In this document: positions 1-5,608 of the stretch, piece by piece
Position numbering within the stretch: the stretch's first letter is position 1
How the letters are laid out: every line of letters starts with the position of its first letter
Assembly: GCA_947573745.1 (NCBI GenBank)
Contig: CANPGX010000052.1
Coordinates: forward strand, 1-7,165
DNA: 7,165 nucleotides
Direction: 5' to 3'
Source of the DNA: an uncultured Erysipelotrichaceae bacterium
Lineage (GTDB): Bacteria; Bacillota_I; Bacilli_A; Erysipelotrichales; Coprobacillaceae
The notes under the pieces: model-generated
Seen by the model: only the letters and a program-made list of their open reading frames with translations
What the model was told of the DNA's origin: nothing
Databases searched by the model: none
Program-made: the position numbers and the translations under genes

Positions 1-239
1 GATGTGGCTATGCTGCCGAAAGTTGCAAAAAATTAATTGAGCTAGCATTTTCCAATGGTGTACATAGAATATATGCAGAGTGTGACCCAAATAATGAGAG
101 TTCATGGAAATTACTTGAAGCATTAGGATTTCAACGTGAAGCCTATTTTAAGAAAAATGTGTATTTCTGGAAAGATGAAGCTGAAAAACCCATTTGGAAA
201 GATACATATGTGTATGCTAAACTTAATGATAACATTTAA
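1..239 (+). CDS. GNAT family N-acetyltransferase, RimJ/RimL type (C-terminal part)
   Basis: Seventy-eight codons are open from the left edge (first whole codon at 3) to a TAA at 237-239, so the start and N-terminal half lie outside the window. The visible part covers the C-terminal half of a GNAT fold. An HRIYAECDPNNESSWKLLEALGF segment is split here as HRIYAECDPN and NESSWKLLEALGF; it carries the conserved Asn-x-x-Ser and Leu-Leu-Glu-x-Leu-Gly-Phe helix that contacts acetyl-CoA. A WKDTYVYAKL ending follows, as in RimJ/RimL-like (Acetyltransf_3) proteins. Family members transfer acetyl from acetyl-CoA to protein N-termini or small-molecule amines in the cytoplasm. The substrate cannot be told from this fragment. 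No convincing intrinsic terminator follows the stop. The family call is firm; the specific role is unknown. Confidence 0.88.
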   Translation, partial: CGYAAESCKKLIELAFSNGVHRIYAECDPNNESSWKLLEALGFQREAYFKKNVYFWKDEAEKPIWKDTYVYAKLNDNI

Positions 240-290
240 ATAATTTTCCCTACTCGATCGTATATGTTGTTTATATGAATTTATTAGGTA

Positions 291-317
291 AGTGAACTCT
301 TTACGAACAAGTTCACT
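291..317. repeat. 8-bp inverted repeat in the GNAT-ABM spacer
   Basis: AGTGAACT at 291-298 is perfectly repeated in inverted orientation as AGTTCACT at 310-317, around an 11-base centre. No T-run follows on either strand, so it is a poor intrinsic terminator. It lies about 80 bases upstream of the predicted ABM promoter, which is far for a classical operator. It could be a regulator site, a structured 3' end of the GNAT transcript, or chance in AT-rich DNA. The rest of the 240-462 spacer shows no supported gene. Confidence 0.45.
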
Positions 318-395
318 ACCAGTTTCGATTAATCCAACATTACCCCAAAAGAAAGAATTCATCAATCCAGAATCTAAAGTCATATTTCATTCTTA

Positions 396-424
396 TTTAA
401 AAGCCTAAAGAAACATGATAAAAT
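396..424 (+). promoter_or_regulatory. Predicted sigma-A promoter for the ABM gene (extended -10)
   Basis: A -35-like TTTAAA (396-401, 4/6 to TTGACA) is followed by a 17-base spacer and a -10 TAAAAT (419-424, 5/6 to TATAAT). A TG at 416-417 sits one base ahead of the -10, the extended -10 arrangement common in Gram-positive bacteria. Transcription would begin near 431, giving a leader of about 30 bases before the ATG at 463. This is a motif match only. Confidence 0.6.
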
Positions 425-462
425 AAATAGAAGAAATATTTTAAGGAAAGTGAGGAAACAAG

Positions 463-795
463 ATGGCCATTACTATCAATATCTACTATCAAGGTATCAA
501 CCAAAATGCAAGAAAGTTTGCTGAAGAAATGATTTCTAGTGGTGTTGTTGAAGAAATTCGTAAGGAAGAAGGAAACCTTCGATATGAATATTTTTTCCCA
601 ATGGAAGATAAAGAAACTGTTCTTTTGATTGATAGTTGGAAAAATCAACACTCTATTGATATTCACCATGCTTCCCCAATGATGGCAAAGATTACTGAAC
701 TTCGTGAAAAATATGATTTGCATATGAAAGTTGAACGATATATATCAGATGCATCAGGCATTCCTACAACTGATCAGACTTTTATTAAGAAATAG
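463..795 (+). CDS. ABM-family (putative quinol monooxygenase-like) protein
   Basis: This 110-residue cytoplasmic protein matches the antibiotic biosynthesis monooxygenase (ABM) fold in both length and pattern. It has an N-terminal beta strand (residues 1-10), a helix containing the NARKFAEEM stretch, a LRYEYFFPMEDKETVLLIDSW core (residues 39-59, written here only as its ends LRYEYF and LLIDSW), then HHASPMMAKI (68-77) and a final VERY strand. ABM proteins are small ferredoxin-like alpha/beta dimers. Characterised members such as YgiN oxidise quinols, and others act on polyketides or haem without a separate cofactor. The HH-x-S-x-M segment and Trp59 are the usual family landmarks. The start is set by an AAGGAAAGTGAGG ribosome site at 443-455, seven bases before the ATG. 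The gene has its own promoter and terminator, so it is monocistronic. The family is sure; the substrate is not known. Confidence 0.88.
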   Translation: MAITINIYYQGINQNARKFAEEMISSGVVEEIRKEEGNLRYEYFFPMEDKETVLLIDSWKNQHSIDIHHASPMMAKITELREKYDLHMKVERYISDASGIPTTDQTFIKK

Positions 796-796
796 C

Positions 797-827
797 AAGC
801 ACTAGTAAAACTAGTGCTTTGTTCTTT
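797..827 (+). terminator. Intrinsic terminator after the ABM gene
   Basis: A perfect 10-bp stem (AAGCACTAGT at 797-806 with ACTAGTGCTT at 810-819) encloses a 3-base AAA loop. The T-rich run TTGTTCTTT follows directly. It starts two bases after the ABM stop codon. Confidence 0.88.
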
Positions 828-836
828 AGAAGGATA

Positions 837-865
837 TTGTAATGGTTTTTGACTTCTTATATAAT
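837..865 (+). promoter_or_regulatory. Predicted sigma-A promoter for the transglutaminase-like gene
   Basis: A perfect -10 TATAAT (860-865) lies exactly 17 bases after a -35-like TTGTAA (837-842, 4/6). Transcription would start around 872, leaving a short leader of about 24 bases to the ATG at 896. The promoter sits just downstream of the ABM terminator, which marks a new transcription unit. Confidence 0.68.
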
Positions 866-895
866 ATATTTACCTTATAGAAAGAGAGCATACCT

Positions 896-2353
896 ATGAC
901 TAAGAAATATATCTTTTTTGGAATACTTTTATATATTTGTTCATTGATATCTCCTATCAAAGCCACTTCTGAACTACAGCTTTCTGTTTCCTATGATGCA
1001 ATATGTGGCGAACCAACTACCTTCACATTAAATGCTTCTGGTGGATCGGGAAACTACATGTATTATCTGGGAAATGTTACAAGAGACGGGGAAGATGGAG
1101 CATATTTTGTCGTTGATCCTAGTCAATTACCTGGTTACCAGCAAAGTAACACATTTCAATTTACTTTTTGCGCCTCTGGTCTTTACACACTTCATTTTTA
1201 TGTTATGGATAAAGGTAGTCAACCTATTCAAACTAAAAGAACGATTGTTAAAGTAAAAATTAATGATCCTGCTTATCCTTCTATTGAAACGATTGCAGAT
1301 CAAATCGCTGCTCAATGTCGAGCAAATTGTCAAGATGACTATGAACGTGCCTTATGGCTTCATGATTGGCTTGTCGATCATTGTCATTATGATTATGATT
1401 ATCTTTATTGTGGTGCTGAAGGTGCTTTGGTGCGTGGCAAAGGAACTTGTGAATCCTATCATCGTGCTTATACCATGCTGTTAAATCGTGTTGGTATTGC
1501 TAATGGGAGAATGGAAGGTAACGGTCATGTTTGGACAGCTGTTCGCATGAATGGACAATGGTATCAAGTAGATGTTACATGGGATGATAATGATTATAGT
1601 TACCGTACTTACGAAAATTATATTTATTTTGGATTAACGGATGATTTAATGAAATTTGCCCATTCTCAACATATGCCTCATTCTGGATATGTCTCTCATA
1701 GTTTTAAGGATAATGCCCTTATACGGAGTGGTCGTATTCACCAATGGTCTGATCCAATAGAAGCTACAATACAACAACAACTCAATGCTCATCAATCCCA
1801 ATTTTCTATCCCTATCAGTTCCAGTCTACCCCCTAGTTATCAATCTATTATTTATAACTTAGTAGCCTATCAACTGACAACACAATCATGGTCTACAAAA
1901 GACAACACTGTTACATTACAAGTTAATTATACGGATCAACAACTTCATTTCCTTGCAACATTCACCCCAGTTTCTCTTTCAAAACCTGAGATATCTCAAC
2001 CGAGTACACCGACACCCGAAGATAAACCTTCTAAACCTGAAGTTTTACCTCAACCTGAGCCAGACAATGAGTTGAAACCATCTGTAACACCATCTACCCC
2101 TTCTAAAACAGAAGTGGGAAATACACAAATAGAAACCATCATTTCTCGTTTAGAAGAAAACACCACCAATGAATCCCCAGAATCTGTGACTACACCAACC
2201 CATATCTCATATACTGCAACAACGTTATATCCTAACCAAGCGAGTTATGAAACAACATCATCGTCTACAATTCCTTATATACTTATTTTATTGATCATCT
2301 CATTGCTTATTAAATATGGAATACAAATGTATACCAAAAGAAAGAAAACTTAA
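896..2353 (+). CDS. Secreted, membrane-anchored transglutaminase-like (papain-fold) protein
   Basis: This 485-residue protein is built for the outer face of the membrane. Residues 1-24 form a signal peptide (TKK, then a hydrophobic run ending near KATS). Residues 25-125 look like a beta-rich Ig-like domain, containing the GGSGNYMYYLG motif. Residues ~128-250 form the transglutaminase core. The catalytic triad appears complete: Cys185 in GKGTCESY, His211 in GNGHVWTAV and Asp226 in WYQVDVTWDD. Residues ~365-405 are a Pro/Ser/Thr/Glu-rich linker. Residues 459-476 form a C-terminal membrane segment followed by KRKKT. There is no LPXTG sorting signal, so anchoring is by the transmembrane segment. 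Bacterial members act as cysteine proteases, peptidases or crosslinkers of cell-surface proteins, and the true reaction here is unknown. AAAGAGAG (881-888) lies seven bases before the ATG. The gene has its own promoter. Its position next to the acylation operon suggests an envelope role, by inference only. Confidence 0.87.
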   Translation: MTKKYIFFGILLYICSLISPIKATSELQLSVSYDAICGEPTTFTLNASGGSGNYMYYLGNVTRDGEDGAYFVVDPSQLPGYQQSNTFQFTFCASGLYTLHFYVMDKGSQPIQTKRTIVKVKINDPAYPSIETIADQIAAQCRANCQDDYERALWLHDWLVDHCHYDYDYLYCGAEGALVRGKGTCESYHRAYTMLLNRVGIANGRMEGNGHVWTAVRMNGQWYQVDVTWDDNDYSYRTYENYIYFGLTDDLMKFAHSQHMPHSGYVSHSFKDNALIRSGRIHQWSDPIEATIQQQLNAHQSQFSIPISSSLPPSYQSIIYNLVAYQLTTQSWSTKDNTVTLQVNYTDQQLHFLATFTPVSLSKPEISQPSTPTPEDKPSKPEVLPQPEPDNELKPSVTPSTPSKTEVGNTQIETIISRLEENTTNESPESVTTPTHISYTATTLYPNQASYETTSSSTIPYILILLIISLLIKYGIQMYTKRKKT

Positions 2354-2373
2354 TTTTTTAAGTTTTTTTCTTT
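2345..2373 (+). terminator. Weak AT-rich hairpin overlapping the end of the transglutaminase-like gene
   Basis: AAAACTTAA (2345-2353, which includes the stop codon) pairs with TTAAGTTTT (2358-2366) around a TTTT loop. TTTCTTT follows. The stem is nine pairs long but has only one G-C pair, so it should be a leaky terminator. Its near symmetry (A-run before, T-run after) would also allow some action on the other strand. Some read-through into the lipoprotein operon is plausible. Confidence 0.5.
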
Positions 2374-2399
2374 ACCACTACTATAAAACAATTAATTTA

Positions 2400-2408
2400 T
2401 GGTATACT
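2400..2408 (+). promoter_or_regulatory. Predicted extended -10 promoter for the lipoprotein-MBOAT-DHHW operon
   Basis: TGGTATACT carries the extended -10 TG followed by TATACT (2403-2408, 5/6 to TATAAT). No good -35 box is found 16-18 bases upstream, which fits extended -10 promoters that depend less on it. The start point near 2415 would give a leader of about 25 bases before the lipoprotein ATG at 2439. Confidence 0.55.
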
Positions 2409-2428
2409 ACGGATAGATATAATTATTT

Positions 2429-2433
2429 GGAGG
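2429..2433 (+). promoter_or_regulatory. Ribosome binding site that fixes the lipoprotein start
   Basis: GGAGG lies five bases before ATG 2439. An in-frame upstream ATG at 2316 exists but overlaps the previous gene, lacks such a site and would put 41 non-signal residues in front of a perfect lipoprotein signal peptide. The start at 2439 is therefore preferred. Confidence 0.85.
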
Positions 2434-2438
2434 TAAAT

Positions 2439-2993
2439 ATGAAAAAATTATTCGCTATTTTGCTTGCTTTTTGTTTGGTTGCTTGCTCAAGTAAAGCCCC
2501 TGATACCAAACCTACAAACATTCAAAATTCTCTTGATCTTCTTACTAATGTATGGAGTCAATACAAAGAAGAAGATAAATTTTCTGCTATGGGTGGAGAC
2601 ACATCTGAAGCTCATTTGACCATGGATGGTCCTGGTACTTATGATGTTTCTCTTGTCGAAGAACTCGATGCAATCCTTGGACTACCCACTGATTTAGCTA
2701 GTCAAATTGATGATGCTGCTTCTTTAATTCATATGATGAATGCTAATACATTTACTTGTGGTGCTTTCCATGTAAAAGATGCCAATGCATTGAATGATAT
2801 GACAAAAACATTAAAAGATCATATTCTTGAAAGACAATGGGTCTGTGGTTTCCCAGACAAACTTGTCATCATCACAGTTGATCAATATATTGTTTCTTTC
2901 TTTGGAGAAGCAAGTATCGTTGAAACTTTTAAAACAACACTCACAGCTACATATTCTTCTGCTAGTATTGCTTACGAAGAGAATATTGCTTAA
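2439..2993 (+). CDS. Small lipoprotein of unrecognised family, first gene of the acylation operon
   Basis: This is a 184-residue lipoprotein. Residues 1-15 are a short signal peptide (MKKLFAILLAFCLVA) ending in the lipobox LVAC with Cys16 as the lipidation site; SSKAPDTKP then forms a short tether. The mature part is acidic and looks globular and mixed alpha/beta. Notable patches are MDGPGTYDV (62-70), LIHMMNANTFTCGAFHVKD (96-114), RQWVCGFPDKLVIIT (132-146) and a closing TTLTATYSSASIAYEEN stretch. Cys107 and Cys136 are the only cysteines after the lipid anchor and could form a disulfide outside the cell. The overall shape recalls small lipoproteins of the DUF4358 kind, which I recall occurring near MBOAT genes in Bacillota, but I cannot confirm membership. 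It ends 25 bases before the MBOAT gene, so the two are co-transcribed. A supporting role in export or acyl transfer is inferred from position only. Confidence 0.85.
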   Translation: MKKLFAILLAFCLVACSSKAPDTKPTNIQNSLDLLTNVWSQYKEEDKFSAMGGDTSEAHLTMDGPGTYDVSLVEELDAILGLPTDLASQIDDAASLIHMMNANTFTCGAFHVKDANALNDMTKTLKDHILERQWVCGFPDKLVIITVDQYIVSFFGEASIVETFKTTLTATYSSASIAYEENIA

Positions 2994-3018
2994 TACATCT
3001 AAGGAGTCAATATAAAAT

Positions 3019-4413
3019 ATGTTATTTTCTAGTATAACTTTCTTATATTACTTTATTCCTTGTGTTGTTCTTATTTATTTCTTAGTACCAAAACGCCTAA
3101 AAAATGGCGTTTTACTATTATCTAGTCTTTTTTTCTATGCTTGGGGAGAACCAAAATATCTCTTATTAATGCTGATTTCGATTTTTCAAGGATATCTATT
3201 TGGACGTTTAATTGAGAAAAAAAGACATACACCTTGGGCTAAGATCTTCGTTTTAATGTCCATTTTTTTCAGTTTAGGAACCTTAGCTTATTACAAATAT
3301 GTTGATTTTTTTATTACTAACTTTAATCATGTCTTTGGACTATCTATTCCTTTACTTCGTATCACATTACCTATTGGTATAAGCTTCTATACTTTTCAAA
3401 TGCTAAGCTATATCATTGATGTTTATAAAGAAGATGTACAGGCACAAAAAAGTTTATTAAATCTTGCTACATATATTACTATGTTTCCTCAACTGATTGC
3501 AGGGCCTATTGTTCGATATAGTGATATTGAAAAACAATTAAACAATCGTCACCATTCTATAGAAGATATAGCTCTTGGTTTACGTTTATTTTTAGTTGGT
3601 CTTTCCAAAAAAATTCTTCTAGCCAATGTATTAGGTGAACTTGTGGTTATTTTTAAATCCACACAACAAACGACAGTTTTATTCTATTGGTTATACGCTA
3701 TTGCGTTTACTTTACAAATTTATTTTGACTTCTCTGGATATAGTGACATGGCTATTGGATTAGGACATATTTTCGGTTTTCATTTTCCTAAGAATTTTGA
3801 TTATCCATATATTTCAAAAAGTATCACAGAATTTTGGCGTCGATGGCATATATCTTTAGGATCATGGTTTAGAGATTACCTTTATATTCCTTTAGGCGGA
3901 AATAGAGTGAGTAAAGGAAGATGGCTTTTTAATATTCTTATTGTTTGGATGGCCACTGGTTTTTGGCATGGTGCAAACTGGAACTTTATTCTTTGGGGAT
4001 TATTTTTTGCTATCTTACTCATGATTGAAAAGTTATGGTTATTACCTTATTTAAAAAAGTATTCAGTTATAAGTCATATTTATGTCCTATTACTCATCAC
4101 TGTGAGTTTTATGATCTTTGATGCTACGTCTCTATCAGAGATTGTTAGTGCACTTCAATCTATGTTTCATTTATCATCTATTCCCTTATTCAATGATGCA
4201 TCCATTTATTATTTAAAAAGCTATTTCCTTATTTTTATGATAGCTATCATCGCTTCTACACCTATTCCAAAAAAGATAGCTCTTTATATAGAAGAAAAAC
4301 ATCCTACATGGACTTGTATTCTTGAGCCTTTGTTCTTTTTAGGACTTCTGGTGATTTGTACAGCTTATTTGGTAGATGGTTCTTTTAATCCATTCTTATA
4401 TTTTAGATTTTAA
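3019..4413 (+). CDS. MBOAT family membrane-bound O-acyltransferase (AlgI-like)
   Basis: This is a 464-residue integral membrane protein with about ten to twelve hydrophobic segments spread along its length, the usual size for AlgI/DltB-type MBOAT enzymes. Family landmarks occur in order: FFYAWGEPKYLLL (38-50), the TLPIGISFYTFQ region (116-127), FPQLIAGPIVRY (156-167), DFSGYSDMAIG (237-247), EFWRRWHISLGSWFRDYLY (271-289), the catalytic histidine His317 in GFWHGANWNFILWG (314-327), and the typical ending NPFLYFRF. His277 in the RRWH motif is the second conserved histidine. Members take an acyl group (usually acetyl) from a cytoplasmic donor and move it across the membrane for transfer to a polysaccharide. 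The start follows AAGGAG at 3001-3006 with a long 12-base gap; an in-frame TAA just upstream rules out an earlier start. The downstream DHHW gene is its expected partner. The polysaccharide substrate is unknown. Confidence 0.95.
   Translation: MLFSSITFLYYFIPCVVLIYFLVPKRLKNGVLLLSSLFFYAWGEPKYLLLMLISIFQGYLFGRLIEKKRHTPWAKIFVLMSIFFSLGTLAYYKYVDFFITNFNHVFGLSIPLLRITLPIGISFYTFQMLSYIIDVYKEDVQAQKSLLNLATYITMFPQLIAGPIVRYSDIEKQLNNRHHSIEDIALGLRLFLVGLSKKILLANVLGELVVIFKSTQQTTVLFYWLYAIAFTLQIYFDFSGYSDMAIGLGHIFGFHFPKNFDYPYISKSITEFWRRWHISLGSWFRDYLYIPLGGNRVSKGRWLFNILIVWMATGFWHGANWNFILWGLFFAILLMIEKLWLLPYLKKYSVISHIYVLLLITVSFMIFDATSLSEIVSALQSMFHLSSIPLFNDASIYYLKSYFLIFMIAIIASTPIPKKIALYIEEKHPTWTCILEPLFFLGLLVICTAYLVDGSFNPFLYFRF
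3090..3113 (+). repeat. Perfect 8-bp hairpin inside the MBOAT gene start
   Basis: AAAACGCC (3090-3097) pairs perfectly with GGCGTTTT (3106-3113) around the 8-base loop TAAAAAAT. It lies 71 bases into the MBOAT coding region and covers the PKRLKNGVL codons. The T-run after it is only four bases and lies within the stem, so it should not terminate strongly. It may slow translation or trim expression of the downstream genes, or it may be chance. Confidence 0.4.
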
Positions 4414-4424
4414 GGAGGCTTAAA

Positions 4425-5513
4425 ATGAAACAACGACATTACATACTCATAACCATTCTTTCCTTATGGATCGTTACTTTCACTAGTTGGCAAATAATCA
4501 TGCCATCGCAAGATGTATCATTATCGGAAAGACGATCCCTAGCAAAGTTTCCTTCTCTTACCACAAAAACATTAGTTTCTGGCCAATTTATGTCTTCTTT
4601 TGAAACTTATACGCTAGATCAATTTCCTGCAAGAGATACTTTTCGTGCTCTAAAATCATGGATGTCACTCCATTTACTGCACCAAAAAGATTCAAATCTT
4701 CTCTTTACCAAAGGAAAATATATTTCTAAAATAGATTATCCTTTAAATGAGTCATCTATTGATTATGTAACACAACGTTTTCAATTTTTATATAATCAAT
4801 ATTTTTCATCTCATGATATGAATATCTATTTATCGATTATTCCAGACAAAAATTATTTTATGTCTTCTGATATTTTAAAACCAGATTATCAAAGACTTGT
4901 CCAAATGATGCAAGAAAAAATGAATTTTTCGCAATATATTGATCTTTTTCCTTTATTAAAATTATCTGATTATTATTATACTGACACACATTGGAAACAA
5001 GAAAATCTTATCGATATTGCAAGATATATTGCTGATGAAATGAATGTTTCTTTAAATTATACTTATGAAACAAAACTTGTTGAACACCCTTTTTATGGTG
5101 TTTATCGTGGTCAACTGGCTTTGCCCGATTTTTCAGATCAGTTCTATTATCTTTATCATTCAGATTTTGATGATTATCGTGTTTTCGATTACGAAACGCA
5201 AAAGACCATACCAGTATATGATTTTGAAAAACTTAATGGTTCTGACTTTTATGAATTTTTCTTATCGGGATCAAAATCTTTATTGACCATAGAGAATCCT
5301 CATGCTAAAACATCTAAAGAACTTATTGTTTTCAGAGATTCCTTTGGAAGTAGTCTTATTCCTTTACTTTGTGAGGGTTATGCGAAAGTCACGGCTATAG
5401 ATATTCGTTATCTTTCCCCTCATATTCTTGATCAATTTATCACTTTTGAAAATCAAGATATCCTTTTTCTCTATAGTACACTTGTTTTAAATCATAGTGA
5501 AACTATCAAATAA
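4425..5513 (+). CDS. DHHW family protein, AlgJ/AlgX-like SGNH-type acyl-transfer partner
   Basis: This 362-residue protein has an N-terminal signal-anchor helix (residues 5-25), which places the rest outside the cell. After the SERRSLAKFP segment (33-43), typical of DHHW proteins, comes the signature YYYTDTHW (183-190) with Asp187 and His189. The FYGVYRGQ stretch (223-230) follows, then FRDSFGSSLIPLL (303-315) with Ser306. The Asp-x-His plus later Ser set matches the catalytic triad described for AlgX/AlgJ, which places acetyl groups on alginate, so the active site looks intact. The gene starts 11 bases after the MBOAT stop, with AAGGAGG overlapping that stop and six bases before the ATG, a sign of tight translational linkage. 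The pair likely O-acylates a surface or secreted glycan; which glycan is not visible here. Confidence 0.9.
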   Translation: MKQRHYILITILSLWIVTFTSWQIIMPSQDVSLSERRSLAKFPSLTTKTLVSGQFMSSFETYTLDQFPARDTFRALKSWMSLHLLHQKDSNLLFTKGKYISKIDYPLNESSIDYVTQRFQFLYNQYFSSHDMNIYLSIIPDKNYFMSSDILKPDYQRLVQMMQEKMNFSQYIDLFPLLKLSDYYYTDTHWKQENLIDIARYIADEMNVSLNYTYETKLVEHPFYGVYRGQLALPDFSDQFYYLYHSDFDDYRVFDYETQKTIPVYDFEKLNGSDFYEFFLSGSKSLLTIENPHAKTSKELIVFRDSFGSSLIPLLCEGYAKVTAIDIRYLSPHILDQFITFENQDILFLYSTLVLNHSETIK

Positions 5514-5525
5514 TATACTTTTTAT

Positions 5526-5556
5526 AACTACATGTCATTTGCATGTAGTTTTTTTC
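5526..5556 (+). terminator. Intrinsic terminator of the acylation operon
   Basis: AACTACATG (5526-5534) pairs perfectly with CATGTAGTT (5542-5550) around a 7-base loop. A run of T residues (5549-5555) follows. It lies 12 bases after the DHHW stop and ends the plus-strand operon. Confidence 0.88.
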
Positions 5557-5570
5557 TTATTTAAATCAGC

Positions 5571-5608
5571 TTTTTAAAAGAAAAAGAGATCTTCGCTAAG
5601 ATCTCCTT
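5571..5608 (-). terminator. Intrinsic terminator of the beta-glucosidase gene
   Basis: Read on the minus strand, GAGATCTT (5605-5598) pairs with AAGATCTC (5593-5586) around the loop AGCG. A G-U and two A-U pairs extend the stem. The tail TTTTTCTTTT (5585-5576) then follows. The structure begins at the stop codon of the minus-strand gene and sits back to back with the plus-strand terminator at 5526-5556, so the two convergent units are insulated from one another. Confidence 0.85.

Noticed and set aside
123..383. 86-residue minus-strand reading frame from ATG 383
   Set aside because: It runs antisense over the conserved C-terminal half of the GNAT gene, lacks a good ribosome site (only AAGAATGAAAT before the ATG), and its second half is a hydrophobic antisense shadow. 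Kept only as a possible remnant in the findings.
397..723. 108-residue minus-strand reading frame
   Set aside because: It lies antisense to the well-supported ABM gene, with Phe/Ser/Asn-rich low-complexity composition and no ribosome site.
1032..1484. Three short overlapping frames on both strands inside the transglutaminase-like gene
   Set aside because: They lie in other frames of a gene with a complete catalytic triad and have no ribosome sites or recognisable domains.
2316..2438. 41-residue N-terminal extension of the lipoprotein from ATG 2316
   Set aside because: It would hide the signal peptide and lipobox, overlaps the previous gene's end, and would start upstream of the predicted promoter at 2400-2408. 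GGAGG at 2429-2433 supports ATG 2439.
2827..3015. 62-residue plus-strand frame across the lipoprotein end
   Set aside because: It is an out-of-frame shadow of the lipoprotein gene, Leu/Ser-rich, with no start signal.
5065..5286. 73-residue plus-strand frame inside the DHHW gene
   Set aside because: It is out of frame with a protein that has intact motifs on both sides of it; composition is Ile/Phe-rich antisense-like noise.
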